Source: Microbacterium sp. AK009
GTDB taxonomy: Bacteria > Actinomycetota > Actinomycetes > Actinomycetales > Microbacteriaceae
NCBI RefSeq assembly: GCF_013410955.1
Contig: NZ_JACCCG010000003.1
Location: 248,001 to 312,000 of the forward strand
DNA: 64,000 nt
Direction of reading: 5' to 3'
Each line of letters opens with the position of its first letter. Position 1 is the first letter of the stretch. A model generated the notes under the pieces. The model made no database searches, was not told the DNA's origin, and saw nothing but the letters and a program-made list of their open reading frames with translations. A program made the translations under genes and the position numbers. Positions 51,729-61,200 of this stretch are shown piece after piece.

Positions 51729-52504
51729 GAAGCGGGATCGTCCAGGGGTTCGCCACCGGCACGGCCGGCGGCGAACCCCTCGGCGTAGGCTTCGTCGGCG
51801 CCGAGGCGGAACATGTCGCGCTCCCACGGGCGCACGATCGACCGCGCACCGGGCAGCTCGAGGTCGCCGACCAGATCGCCGCGGCCTCGTACGACGGCGA
51901 CGGGCCGGCGACCGACCTTCCCCTTCACCAGATCGGCCGCGGCGCACAGTTCGTCTGCCACGCACGGCATCGTCACCGCGAGGGGCCGGCCCTCGGCATC
52001 CGTCGTCCCCCGGAGGTCTTCGAACACGACCACTCCGCCGGCTCCGATGGCGTGATCGGTCTGGCCCTCGCGCCACGCGCGTCCGAGCGTGTCGGAGACG
52101 AGCACCCCCACCCGCACGCCGAGCCGTGCACGCAGGCCCGCAGCCAGCGCGCGGGCGGACCGGTCGGGGTCTTCGGGAAGCAGCAGCACGGTGCCCTCGG
52201 GGGTGTTGGACGCGTCCACCCCGGCGGCCGCGGCGATGATGCCGAGCCGATTCTCCACGATGCGGGTGACGTGTCCGCTCGGGCCTTCGCGGCGTGCGAC
52301 GACCCGCACCGACTCCGCGGTGATGGCATCTTCGCGGTCGTCCGCCTTCACGAACCGGCCCTCGGCCTTGGACACGACCTTCGAGGTGACGACCACGATG
52401 TCGCCGTCCTGCAGAGTGTCGTCCGCCGCGGTGCCGATGATCGCGACGAGATCGTCACCGGTGGTGATCTCGGGGATGCCCTCCAGCGCCCAGACGCTCA
52501 GCAC
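51704..52504 (-). CDS. cofE: Coenzyme F420-0:L-glutamate ligase
   Basis: A 266-residue CofE-type ligase that adds gamma-linked glutamate to F420-0 with GTP. Family stretches are [56 protein letters not shown] and [18 protein letters not shown]. It matches the N-terminal half of mycobacterial FbiB and lacks the nitroreductase-like C-terminal half. No other F420 biosynthesis gene is in the window. GTG 52504 starts 8 bp after the stop of the GNAT gene on the same strand, so the two are co-transcribed. Confidence 0.92.
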   Translation of the reverse strand: MLSVWALEGIPEITTGDDLVAIIGTAADDTLQDGDIVVVTSKVVSKAEGRFVKADDREDAITAESVRVVARREGPSGHVTRIVENRLGIIAAAAGVDASNTPEGTVLLLPEDPDRSARALAAGLRARLGVRVGVLVSDTLGRAWREGQTDHAIGAGGVVVFEDLRGTTDAEGRPLAVTMPCVADELCAAADLVKGKVGRRPVAVVRGRGDLVGDLELPGARSIVRPWERDMFRLGADEAYAEGFAAGRAGGEPLDDPASQPARSST

Positions 52505-52511
52505 GGCGGGT

Positions 52512-53018
52512 TCAGCGGACGAACCGGACCTCGGTGAGCGTCTCGCCGAGGAAAGGCTCGGTGTGCGAGGCGCCGTCGAGGCTGAAGCCGTTGCGCTCGT
52601 AGAAGCGGTGCGCGCGGGGATTGTCTTCGGCGACCCAGAGGTAGAGGGGCTCGCCGTTCTCGACCGCGGCGTCGAAGAGCTTCTGCCCGATCCCCTTGCC
52701 GTGATACGCGTCGAGGAGGTAGATGAAGTACAGCTCGCGGTTGCGGGGCGCATCCTTGTCGCGAGCCGGTCCCGAGCCGACGAATCCGACGATCTCGCCG
52801 TCGACCAGGGCAGCACTCATCTTGAACTCGGGGCCCTGGACCGCCCAGTGGGTCCAGAGTTCGGCCAGTCGGCGGGGCGAGATCTTCTCCAGCGCCGCCT
52901 TGCTGATCACCTGGTCGTAGGTCTCATGCCAGCACGTGGCGTGCACCTGTCCGAGAGCGACGGCGTCGACGTCTCGCACCGGCCGCACCACGACATCCGT
53001 TCGCAGTTCAGCGTCCAT
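52512..53018 (-). CDS. GNAT-family N-acetyltransferase
   Basis: A 168-residue GNAT protein: [23 protein letters not shown] at the start, acetyl-CoA motif [20 protein letters not shown], and [19 protein letters not shown] at the end, the layout common in acetyltransferases acting on small amines or drugs. The ATG at 53018 lies 6 nt behind TAGAGT (53025-53030, minus strand), leaderless type. It is upstream of cofE in a two-gene operon, though no link between the functions is obvious. Confidence 0.9.
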   Translation of the reverse strand: MDAELRTDVVVRPVRDVDAVALGQVHATCWHETYDQVISKAALEKISPRRLAELWTHWAVQGPEFKMSAALVDGEIVGFVGSGPARDKDAPRNRELYFIYLLDAYHGKGIGQKLFDAAVENGEPLYLWVAEDNPRAHRFYERNGFSLDGASHTEPFLGETLTEVRFVR

Positions 53019-53136
53019 GGCCAGACTCTACGCGCGGGTTCCGACGTCGCGAAATCGCGCTCAAGGCCGCGGGAAAACTGTCGATTCTGCACAACCGAAT
53101 CGGGGTGATCACCGTTCCTGGCTACCATCCGAGACC

Positions 53137-53697
53137 GTGAACGTCCTCTGGCGCACCCTGCTCGTCCACCTCCTCGCGCGACTGCGCCTCCGCCGTGAGG
53201 GGTGGTTGACCTTCCATGACGTCGGCCGCATTCGCCTCACGACCCTGCCGACCGACATCGACGTGCTGCGTCACATGAACAACGGGCGCTATCTGTCGCT
53301 GTTCGACCTCGGCCGCTGGGACCTCCTGGTGCGCACCGGCATGGTCGACGCGATGCGCCGGCACGGGTGGTACGGGGTGGTCTCGAGCGAGACCATCACC
53401 TTCCGCAAGTCGCTGGAGCTCTGGCAGCGTTTCGAACTCCAGACCAGGATGCTCGGACACGACGACCGCGCCCTGTACCTCGAGCACCGGGCGCTGGTGG
53501 GCGGGGAGATCTACGCCCGGGCCATCATCCGCATCCGGATGCTGAAGCGGTCGGGCGGGACCCTTCCCCACGAGGAGCTGTTCGCCGCGGTCGGACGCCC
53601 CGAAGGGATGCCGGACGTCGAGCCCTGGGTGCACGACTGGGCCGCGGCATCCGCACTGCCCTCCACCCGGCAGCCGGCCCCGAGCGACTGGGGCTGA
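53137..53697 (+). CDS. THEM6-like hotdog acyl-CoA thioesterase
   Basis: A 186-residue hotdog protein with TDIDVLRHMNNGRYLSLFDLGRWDLLVR, the signature of the 4HBT/THEM6 branch (catalytic Asp in DIDVLRHMNN). The N-terminal stretch VLWRTLLVHLLARLRLR may be a membrane-associating helix. Members hydrolyse acyl-CoA thioesters. GTG 53137 follows TACCAT (53123-53128) by 8 nt; the frame is open upstream but antisense to the GNAT gene. Confidence 0.85.
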   Translation: MNVLWRTLLVHLLARLRLRREGWLTFHDVGRIRLTTLPTDIDVLRHMNNGRYLSLFDLGRWDLLVRTGMVDAMRRHGWYGVVSSETITFRKSLELWQRFELQTRMLGHDDRALYLEHRALVGGEIYARAIIRIRMLKRSGGTLPHEELFAAVGRPEGMPDVEPWVHDWAAASALPSTRQPAPSDWG

Positions 53698-53703
53698 TCC
53701 GCT

Positions 53704-54003
53704 CTACTCCTCCGGCTCGGGGACGATCATCAGTCCCCCCGGCGAATTCGCCGACTTGGACAGGGCGTCCAGCCACGCGGGGTTGAGCTTCGGCGTGCGA
53801 CTGCCGAAGTACTCGAAGGCCACCGGGATGTTCGGGCTCAGCCACACCGAGGTACGACCCATGCCGTTGCGCGTGGGGTCGGTCCAGGTGAAGGAGAACT
53901 GCTCGCCACGGCGGAGCTTCGACCACACCACGGCCTGCAGGTGCGCGAGGACGCGGTCGTCCAGCGCGACGGTCAATTTGGAGTCGTAGGTCAGAGTTCC
54001 CAT
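53704..54003 (-). CDS. DUF7882-family small protein, first paralogue
   Basis: A 99-residue protein with MGTLTYDSKLTVALDDRVLA at the start and KSANSPGGLMIVPEPE at the end. It matches the second copy at 55241-55534 in overall pattern: MGTL.Y, a DDR.LAH. helix, KLRR.E, W.SP, FEY.G and SANSPGGL..LPEP. Such proteins are small, soluble and widespread in Microbacteriaceae, sometimes labelled DNA ligase-like without support. TACGCT ends 7 nt before the ATG at 54003 (leaderless). Function unknown; the neighbourhood is c-di-GMP enzymes. Confidence 0.8.
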   Translation of the reverse strand: MGTLTYDSKLTVALDDRVLAHLQAVVWSKLRRGEQFSFTWTDPTRNGMGRTSVWLSPNIPVAFEYFGSRTPKLNPAWLDALSKSANSPGGLMIVPEPEE

Positions 54004-54090
54004 CGTGACCAGCGTAATCTCCCGCGGGACTGCAGTGATCGGATCGGGGCGATCCGGTAGGGCGCAGCATTATAGGCACCCGGTGGCCGT

Positions 54091-54120
54091 TTGTCTGGTG
54101 TTGCCGGAAATGGGCATACT
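54091..54120 (+). promoter_or_regulatory. Promoter of the EAL gene
   Basis: TTGTCT (54091-54096) and CATACT (54115-54120) are spaced by 18 bp, a reasonable sigma-70-type promoter. Transcription would start near 54126, leaving a short leader with GGGAGAC before ATG 54137. This argues against earlier in-frame starts at 54110 and 54122. Confidence 0.55.
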
Positions 54121-54136
54121 TGTGAGCCTGGGAGAC

Positions 54137-54907
54137 ATGGACCCCTGTGCAACCCTCGCCACTGAGTTGCGCGCGGCCGTGCCCGCCGGCGGACTCTCCA
54201 TAGAGTTCCAGCCGCTCTTCGACCTCGAGGGGTCCGGTCAGCCGGAGCGCCCTGTCGCGGTGGAAGCGCTCTGCCGCTGGAATCATCCTCGGTTCGGCAC
54301 GATCTCGCCGGTGCAGTTCATCCCCCTCGCCGAAACCCACGGCATCATCGCCGACCTCGGCGCCGCCGTTCTCGCCCGTGCCGGCGCGCAAGTCGCTGCA
54401 TGGCAGCGTGCCGGTTACGACCTCGGCCTGTCGGTGAACGCCTCGCCGTCGGAATTCTCGGCCACCTGGGTCGACACCGTCGCCGAGCGTGCCGCCGACC
54501 TCGGCCTGTCGGCAGGCAGCCTCACGATCGAGATCACCGAGTCCCCCGCACCGCAGCTGCTGCCGAGCGTGCTCGCCGTGCTCGAGCGTGCGCGTGCCGC
54601 CGGCCTCGGCCTGTCGATCGACGACCTCGGCGCCGGCGACACCACCATCTCGATGCTCGACGAGCTTCCGCTCACCGAGGTCAAGATCGACCGCTCACTG
54701 ACGCAGCGGGACGACGCGGACGCCGATGAGGCGGTCGCCGCCGTCGTCGAGCAGGCCCGGCACAACGGCTGGTCCGTCGTCGCCGAGGGGATCGAGACCC
54801 AGGACGACCTCGATCGCGCGCGTCGCCGCAGGTGCGACCGGGGGCAGGGGTTCTTCCTCGGAAAGCCGATGCCTGCCGCGGAGCTGACGGCCCTGCTGTC
54901 AGCCTGA
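54137..54907 (+). CDS. EAL-domain c-di-GMP phosphodiesterase, stand-alone
   Basis: A 256-residue protein that is essentially one EAL domain. The residues needed for cyclic di-GMP hydrolysis appear present: EAL in VAVEALCRWNHP, N in LSVNASPSEF, E in TIEITES, DD in SIDDLGAGDTT (a DDFGTG variant), K in VKIDRS, E in VAEGIET and Q in GQGFFLGKPM. No sensor domain or membrane helix is visible. With the phytochrome-GGDEF protein 650 bp away it could turn over c-di-GMP locally. ATG 54137 is the start implied by the promoter just upstream. Confidence 0.9.
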   Translation: MDPCATLATELRAAVPAGGLSIEFQPLFDLEGSGQPERPVAVEALCRWNHPRFGTISPVQFIPLAETHGIIADLGAAVLARAGAQVAAWQRAGYDLGLSVNASPSEFSATWVDTVAERAADLGLSAGSLTIEITESPAPQLLPSVLAVLERARAAGLGLSIDDLGAGDTTISMLDELPLTEVKIDRSLTQRDDADADEAVAAVVEQARHNGWSVVAEGIETQDDLDRARRRRCDRGQGFFLGKPMPAAELTALLSA

Positions 54908-54922
54908 TCGTCGGAGACCGGG

Positions 54923-55192
54923 TCAGATGCCGCTGTAGTCGTCGATCACCATGTCGGTGTCGTCGTGGCCGTTGCCGTGAGCATGGTCGGACGGCACGTC
55001 GATCTGCGTCCAGGTGACGGGCATACCGGGGGAGAAGAGGATGTCGACGCCCGGGCCGCCGCGCAGCGGCGGGATGTTGACGTAGCCGCCGCCGGCCTTG
55101 ATGGCGTCGAGGATCTTCTCCTTCAGCTCGGTGACCGGGTCGGGAAGGAAGTAGTCACGCCCGTCGACGGTGAGTCGGTTCACGATGGCCAT
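54923..55192 (-). CDS. Small hypothetical protein in the c-di-GMP region
   Basis: An 89-residue soluble protein: MAIVNRLTVDGRDYFLPDPV, a short helix LKEKILDAIKAGGGYVNIPP, and an acidic His-rich tail (SDHAHGNGHDDTDMVIDDY) that could bind a metal. I recognise no family. TACTCT (55199-55204, minus strand) lies 6 nt before the ATG at 55192, so it is probably leaderless, divergent from the second DUF7882 gene. It sits between the EAL and DUF7882 genes. Confidence 0.7.
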   Translation of the reverse strand: MAIVNRLTVDGRDYFLPDPVTELKEKILDAIKAGGGYVNIPPLRGGPGVDILFSPGMPVTWTQIDVPSDHAHGNGHDDTDMVIDDYSGI

Positions 55193-55240
55193 CCCACCAG
55201 AGTACGGGAACGCGCCACGACGAACGTAGGATCGACAACG

Positions 55241-55534
55241 ATGGGTACTTTGCATTATGGCGCGCCTTCTGTCGCCGTTCCGATCGATGACCGCACGCTC
55301 GCGCACATCGAACTGGTGATCGTTGCCAAGCTCCGCCGACGCGAGAGCACGTCGCTGGCCGTGATCGACGACAACACCAACCGGCGTCAGGCGCTGTGGA
55401 TCTCTCCCGCGAGTACGCTCCGCTTCGAATACGACGGGCCCATGCCCGAGATCAACAAGGCGTGGCTGCAAGACCTCGTCGACTCCGCCAACTCTCCCGG
55501 CGGCCTGCGACTCCTGCCCGAACCCGGCGCCTGA
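55241..55534 (+). CDS. DUF7882-family small protein, second paralogue
   Basis: A 97-residue paralogue of the protein at 53704-54003, with MGTLHYGAPSVAVPIDDRTL at the start and VDSANSPGGLRLLPEPGA at the end. Conserved positions include KLRRRES, the ALWISP strand and the FEYDGP motif. TAGGAT (55227-55232) ends 8 nt before ATG 55241. The upstream extension of the frame is antisense to the small gene before it. Together the two paralogues bracket the EAL gene. Confidence 0.8.
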   Translation: MGTLHYGAPSVAVPIDDRTLAHIELVIVAKLRRRESTSLAVIDDNTNRRQALWISPASTLRFEYDGPMPEINKAWLQDLVDSANSPGGLRLLPEPGA

Positions 55535-55559
55535 GGTCGTCGACAGGGAACGCGAAGGC

Positions 55560-57506
55560 TCAGCGCGAGACGCGACCGCGCCCGGCGCGCTTCGCGCGGT
55601 ACATCGCCGCGTCGGCGGCTTCCAGAAGCTCGGATGAGGTCGGGCGCTCGGCGGCCGCGACGACACCGGCCGACGCCGTGATGCGGATGGACAGGTCCTC
55701 GACCACGACCGGTTCGGTGAGGGCCAGGAGCGCGCGCTCGGCGATGGTGTGCGCATCCGCCTCGCTGACGTCCTGGCAGATGAGGATGAACTCGTCGCCG
55801 CCGAAGCGCACGATGACGTCCTCGGCCCGGGCGCTATGGGTGAGGCGCTTGCCCACCGCCACCAGCACCGCGTCGCCGACCTCGTGTCCGTGGGTGTCGT
55901 TGACGACCTTGAAGTCGTCGAGGTCGACGAAGATCATGGCGACGCCGCTCTCGGTCTCGCGCAGGAGCTCTTCGAGCCGGTCGTCGAGGAATCGACGATT
56001 CTGCAGTCCCGTGAGCGGGTCGTGGAACGCCAACTCGGCGAGTTCTGCCTCGTTCCGCCGTTCGATGGCCGCTCGGATGTCGAGGGCCAGGTCCTCGGCA
56101 TCCTTCACCAGGTCGCCCCAGGGCAGGCTGCGACCGGTGACGCTCTCCTTCCACGCCGAGAACGATCGACGCGGCGACAGCGGGTGGTCGCGGTTGTCGG
56201 CGGTCTGATCGCCCAGCCAGTCCACCTCGCGCGTCACCTCGCCGCGGACGAACACGAGACAGTCGCCGGGCTCGCCGAGGGGGACGCTGAGGATCCCGGC
56301 GACGCCGGGGATCTCGACGGCGAGCTCGGGGCGCTCGATAGGAAGCGCCTCGGAGCTGAACGGCGCGGTGCCCAGATCGTCGATGACCGCACCGAGCAGC
56401 TCGGGCTCGGGCACCTCGCCGATCGTGCGGGCCACGCCGCCCAGGCGCAGGTACGCGCCGTCGGCCGGCACCGCGTCGAGCACGGTCCTCGGGCCGTCCA
56501 GAAGCGCCGCGTGCACGTCGAGTGCGCCGTAGAGCGGCGCGACGACGGTGGACCGGCGCTCGCGGGCCGTGAGCTGCCGACGAAGCTCATCGATCTGGCG
56601 GGCGGCGGTGAGCTGCATGGTGACCTGGCTGGCCAGCACCTCCAGCGACCGGCGAAGGAGCACCGGCACCCGCCGCACGGTGCGGTGAGCGCACGTGAAC
56701 ATGCCGACGAGCCGGTCGTCGGCGACCAGGGCGAACGAGACGGTGGCGGCCTGGCCCATGTTGCGCATGAACTGCAGGTGGTGCGGTGAGACGGCCCGCA
56801 GTTCGGTGGTGCTGAGATCGAGCGGTCCCAGTTCGGGCAGAAGAGTGACCAGTGCCTTACCGTCGTCGCGGGTGTCGACGATCGCCCGCGAGCGCTTCCG
56901 CAGGTACAGCGCTCGCGCCTGCGGTGGGATGTCGGATGCCGGGAAGTGCAGACCCAGGTAGGGCTCCATGTCGGGTTCGCGCTCGTCAGCGACGATCTCG
57001 CCGTGACCGTCGTCGAAGAAGTCGTAGCACATCACCCGGTCGAAGCCGGTGATGGCCTTGATCTCAGCGGCGGCACGCCGGCGGAGTTCGGTCGCATCGG
57101 CGATGCCCGCGAGCCGCTGGATGGCGGTGACGACGCCCGTGCGCATGTACTCGAGGTCGGGGGTCGTCCGTTCGAGCTCGATGATCACCGGATCGGCCCC
57201 ACGGTGCACGATGGCATCGTGATCGACGCCGTTGAAGCTCACCCGGATCGGGTCGAGCGCGGCGCCGCGTGCGTAGGCGTCGCGGAGCCGGTCATCGCCG
57301 ATCTCGTCGATGGTCAGGCCGAGGGCATCGACGGCATCCTCGCTGGTGACCACGACGGCGTCCGTCTGCGCATCGACGGCGAGCAGGGTGCCGAACGACT
57401 GGATGCGCCCGGGGGTGGCCAGGGGCTCTGTCGCGCATTCGAGGAGTCGCTGGCGCTCGTCGGGGCCCCACGCGCTGTCCGTCGGCGTGAATGGGGTGGT
57501 GTTCAC
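55560..57506 (-). CDS. Bacteriophytochrome-type diguanylate cyclase (PAS-GAF-PHY-GGDEF)
   Basis: A 648-residue photoreceptor-like cyclase. The N-terminal PAS carries C24 (LLECATEPLATPGRIQSFG), the biliverdin attachment site of bacteriophytochromes. The GAF domain has DIP at 192-194 (PASDIPPQAR) and H243 (SPHHLQFMRNMG); the PHY domain has the tongue motif PRRSFSAW. The output domain has GGDEF at 569-573 and an inhibitory-site RxxD at R560-D563. Thus red/far-red light should control c-di-GMP synthesis. No heme oxygenase gene is in the window to make biliverdin. GTG 57506 has GGAAGG 6 nt upstream and overlaps the stop of a short leader frame. Confidence 0.95.
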   Translation of the reverse strand: MNTTPFTPTDSAWGPDERQRLLECATEPLATPGRIQSFGTLLAVDAQTDAVVVTSEDAVDALGLTIDEIGDDRLRDAYARGAALDPIRVSFNGVDHDAIVHRGADPVIIELERTTPDLEYMRTGVVTAIQRLAGIADATELRRRAAAEIKAITGFDRVMCYDFFDDGHGEIVADEREPDMEPYLGLHFPASDIPPQARALYLRKRSRAIVDTRDDGKALVTLLPELGPLDLSTTELRAVSPHHLQFMRNMGQAATVSFALVADDRLVGMFTCAHRTVRRVPVLLRRSLEVLASQVTMQLTAARQIDELRRQLTARERRSTVVAPLYGALDVHAALLDGPRTVLDAVPADGAYLRLGGVARTIGEVPEPELLGAVIDDLGTAPFSSEALPIERPELAVEIPGVAGILSVPLGEPGDCLVFVRGEVTREVDWLGDQTADNRDHPLSPRRSFSAWKESVTGRSLPWGDLVKDAEDLALDIRAAIERRNEAELAELAFHDPLTGLQNRRFLDDRLEELLRETESGVAMIFVDLDDFKVVNDTHGHEVGDAVLVAVGKRLTHSARAEDVIVRFGGDEFILICQDVSEADAHTIAERALLALTEPVVVEDLSIRITASAGVVAAAERPTSSELLEAADAAMYRAKRAGRGRVSR

Positions 57507-57577
57507 CGGTGCCTTCCCTTGCGAGAAGAGTCCGCCCGAAGCGACGCCACAATCCGCGCAGCGTCCATGGTAAACAC
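57503..57577 (-). CDS. Possible short leader peptide upstream of the phytochrome gene
   Basis: A 24-codon frame starting GTG (57577) or ATG (57568), with peptide core MDAARIVASLRADSSRKGRH, ends in TGA that overlaps the GTG of the phytochrome-cyclase gene (GTGA). AGGAGG (57582-57587) is 4 nt before the GTG. A TACGCT box (57588-57593) directly upstream could instead put the transcription start near 57581, making the GTG leaderless. It may be translated and couple expression of the cyclase, or be only leader RNA. Confidence 0.35.
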   Translation of the reverse strand: MFTMDAARIVASLRADSSRKGRHR

Positions 57578-57651
57578 AAAACCTCCTAGCGTAGGGCCGC
57601 GCGGTCCACAAGCGCCTTCCGCACACCCGTGGGGCACGGTTCGGTAAGAGA

Positions 57652-58206
57652 GTGGACACAACTACTCTCATCTGGGTCATCGTCGCGGTCGTCGTGGTGC
57701 TCGTCATCGCCGGGATCGTCATCGGTCTCGTCGCCCGCCGGCGGTCGACGGCGCATCGAGAGGCACAGCATCGGCGCGCAGAGGAGATCCGCGAGAAGGC
57801 GCGCGAATCCGAGATCGCGGCGCAGGAACGCGACGCCGAGGCAGCGCGCGCACGCGCCGACGCCGCCGCGGCGGCTGCCGACGCCGAGCGCGCGAAAGCC
57901 GAGGCCGCTCGCGCGGAGGTCGAAGCACGCCGTCGGGAGGGGGACATCGCCGAGCACGAAGCGGACGCCGCCCAGCGGCGAGCAGAGTACGAGGAGAGCC
58001 TGGCCAAGGCCGATGAGATCGACCCCCTGGTGAAAGACCGGGACCGGACGTCGTCCGCCGACCGGACGGGAGGCGAGCCGGCGCCGGTCGCCGACCGGCG
58101 GAACGACCCGCACGACGGCCCCCGCATCGACGCCGGCGGCGACGACCGGGCGGACCGGACCGACACGCGCACAGACCGCCGCGATCCCGGCGCGTCGGGG
58201 GCGTGA
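57652..58206 (+). CDS. Membrane-anchored coiled-coil protein
   Basis: A 184-residue protein: one N-terminal transmembrane helix (LIWVIVAVVVVLVIAGIVIGL), then a long Ala/Glu/Arg-rich coiled coil (about 30-125), then a disordered Asp/Arg/Pro-rich tail. Such proteins are common in actinobacteria without assigned function; the coiled coil may act as a membrane-tethered scaffold. Start GTG 57652, preceded by GGTAAGAGA. It is divergent from the phytochrome-cyclase gene and shares its 75-bp upstream region. Confidence 0.75.
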   Translation: MDTTTLIWVIVAVVVVLVIAGIVIGLVARRRSTAHREAQHRRAEEIREKARESEIAAQERDAEAARARADAAAAAADAERAKAEAARAEVEARRREGDIAEHEADAAQRRAEYEESLAKADEIDPLVKDRDRTSSADRTGGEPAPVADRRNDPHDGPRIDAGGDDRADRTDTRTDRRDPGASGA

Positions 58207-58227
58207 TCGCGTTCTAGTCTGGGTGCC

Positions 58228-61200
58228 ATGGTGACCGACCCCTTCCGGGGCGACACCGACCTGGCGGCATCCGGCGACGATCTCGCCGAGAGCGCCGTAC
58301 AACTGGCGCAGCGGTGGATCACCGAGAGTGCCCAGGTCGACGTCGACCCCTCCGCCGCCCGCCTTGCCGGTGTCCTGAAGGACCCCGATGGCCTGCCCTT
58401 CACGATCGGGTTCGTGGACGGTGTCATGCGTCCGGAGAGCCTCGGTGCCGCAGCATCCCAGCTGCACCGGGTCGCCCCCCTCGTGCCGCGCTTCCTCCCC
58501 TGGTATCTGCGCGGAGCGGTGCAGGTCGGCGGCGCGGTCGCGCCGGTGCTGCCGACGCCGGTGGTGCCCATCGCGCGCCGAGCGCTCCGTGAGATGGTGC
58601 GCCACCTCATCGTCGACGCCCGGCCGAAGAAGCTCGGCCCCGCCATCGCCGAGCTTCGTGCGGCCGGTGCGCGGCTGAATCTGAACCTGCTGGGTGAGGC
58701 CGTTCTCGGCGAGGACGAGGCGCTGCGCCGGCTCGACGGAATCCACGACCTCATCCGCCGACCCGACGTCGACTACGTCTCGGTGAAGGTGTCGGCGATC
58801 GCGAGCCACATCTCCATGTGGGCCTTCGACGAGGTGGTCGACAAGGTCGTCGACCGGCTCATGCCTCTCTATCTGTCGGCGGCGTCGGACGGCACCTTCA
58901 TCAACCTCGACATGGAGGAGTACCGCGACCTCGACCTCACCATCGCGGTCTTCACCCGCATCCTCGAAGATCCGCGGCTGCGGGGTCTCGACGCGGGGAT
59001 CGTGCTCCAGGCCTACCTCCCCGATGCGCTCCCGGCACTGCGGGAGCTCACGGCGTGGGCGCGGGCGCGCGCGCGCGACGGAGGCGCGGGCATCAAGGTG
59101 CGCCTGGTGAAAGGTGCGAACCTCGCCATGGAGCGGGTCGACGCCGTCATGCACGGCTGGGAGCTGGCGACCTACGGCTCGAAGCTCGACAGCGACGCCA
59201 ACTACCTGCGCTGCCTCGATGAGGCGCTGCGCGCCGAGAGCGCCGATGCGGTGCGGATCGGCGTCGCCGGGCACAACCTCTTCGACATCGCCTACGCGTG
59301 GCTGCTCGCCGGCGACCGCGGCGTGCGCGACCGGGTCGAGTTCGAGATGCTCCTGGGCATGGCGCAGGGGCAGGTGGAGGCGGTGTCGCGCGAGGTCGGC
59401 CCGGTGCTGCTCTACGTGCCGGTCGTCGCCCCCGACGAATTCGACGTCGCCATCAGCTATCTCGTCCGCCGCCTGGAGGAGAACGCCTCCAGCGAGAACT
59501 TCCTCTCCGCGGCGTTCGATCTCGCCGATGACCCCGCCCTGTTCGAGCGCGAGCGCGATCGGTTCCTCGCCTCGGTCGCCCGGGCGGCCGACCCCGAGCT
59601 GCCGACGGGTCCGAACCGCACGCAGGATCGCACCTCTGCCGGGCGGGGCAGCGATGAGAGCAGGACGGATGCCGCTCCGGGCGCCCTGCTGAGGCCCGGG
59701 GGCCAGGCCGATGACGACGGGCTGACCCGCGAAGTGCTCGGCATCGCCCGCTCGGCCTCGGTCGATCCGGGCGAGACGATGCCGATCGCGCCGGACGTCG
59801 GCGGCATCCTCTTCGGCGGGCAGGAGATCGTCGAGACCGCGGTCTATGCGGCGCGCGAGTCGGGGCCCACGGCCCTCGGCGCGCCCGGGTTCGCGAACGC
59901 GCCCGACTCCGATCCCGCGCTTCCCGCCAACCGCGCGTGGGCGCGCGAGATCCTCGGCCGCGTCTCGGGGTCTCGGGCGGGGGTCGACACGATCACCGCG
60001 GCGCGGCTCGAGGATGCCTCCGAGGTCGACGCCGTGATCGAGCGGGTGCGATCGGCGGCAGAGGCCTGGGGCGCCCGGGCCGCCGCCGATCGGGCGGAGG
60101 TGCTCGCCGCGGCCGGCCGGGCGCTGGAGGCGCGGCGTGCCGAACTGATCGAAGTCGCCGCGTCGGAGACCGGCAAGGTCTTCGCCGAGGCCGACGTCGA
60201 GGTGAGCGAGGCGATCGACTTCGCGCACTACTACGCCTCCACCGCTCGTGAACTCGACAGGGTCAGCGGCGCCGTGTTCGTCCCGGCGCGACTGACGGTG
60301 GTCACGCCGCCGTGGAACTTCCCCGTCGCGATCCCCGCGGGCGGTGTGCTCGCCGCGCTCGCCGCCGGGTCGGGCGTGGTCTTCAAGCCCGCACCGCAGG
60401 CGCGTCGCTGCGCCGCGGTGGTCGCCGAGGCGCTGTGGGAGGCGGGCGTGCCCCGCGACGTGCTCGCGCTGGCCGACATCGAGGAGGGCGAGCTCGGACA
60501 GCGCCTCATCGCGCATGAGGGCGTCGACCGCGTCATCCTCACCGGCTCCTGGGACACCGCCGCCCTCTTCCGCTCCTGGCGGCCCGATCTGCCGCTTCTT
60601 GCCGAGACCAGCGGCAAGAACGCGATGATGGTCATGCCGTCGGCAGACCTCGACCTCGCGGCATCCGATGTGGTCAAGAGCGCCTTCGGCCATGCGGGGC
60701 AGAAGTGCTCGGCGGCGTCGCTGGTGATACTCGTGGGGCCGGTGGCGCGCTCGCAGCGCTTCCTGCGGCAGCTGGTCGACGCCACGACGTCGCTGCGCGT
60801 CGCACCGCCCACCGACCCGCTCGCCGAGGTCGGCCCCGTGATCGAGACACCGCGGGGAAAGCTCGACTGGGCTCTCACCACCCTCGATGAGGGCGAGAAG
60901 TGGCTCGTCGCGCCGCGCGCGCTCGACGGAGGAGACGAGTACGAGGGGCGCCTCTGGCGGCCGGGAATCCGCACCGGGGTCAAGCCCGGGTCGCGCTTCC
61001 ACCGCGAGGAGTTCTTCGGGCCGGTGCTGGGCGTCATGCACGCGCACTCGCTCACCGAGGCGATCGAACTGCAGAACGCCGTCGACTACGGCCTCACCGC
61101 GGGGATCTACACCCAGAACCCCGACGACCTGGCGGTCTGGCTCGACCGGGTCGAGGCCGGCAACCTCTACGTCAATCGCGGCATCACCGGTGCGATCGTG

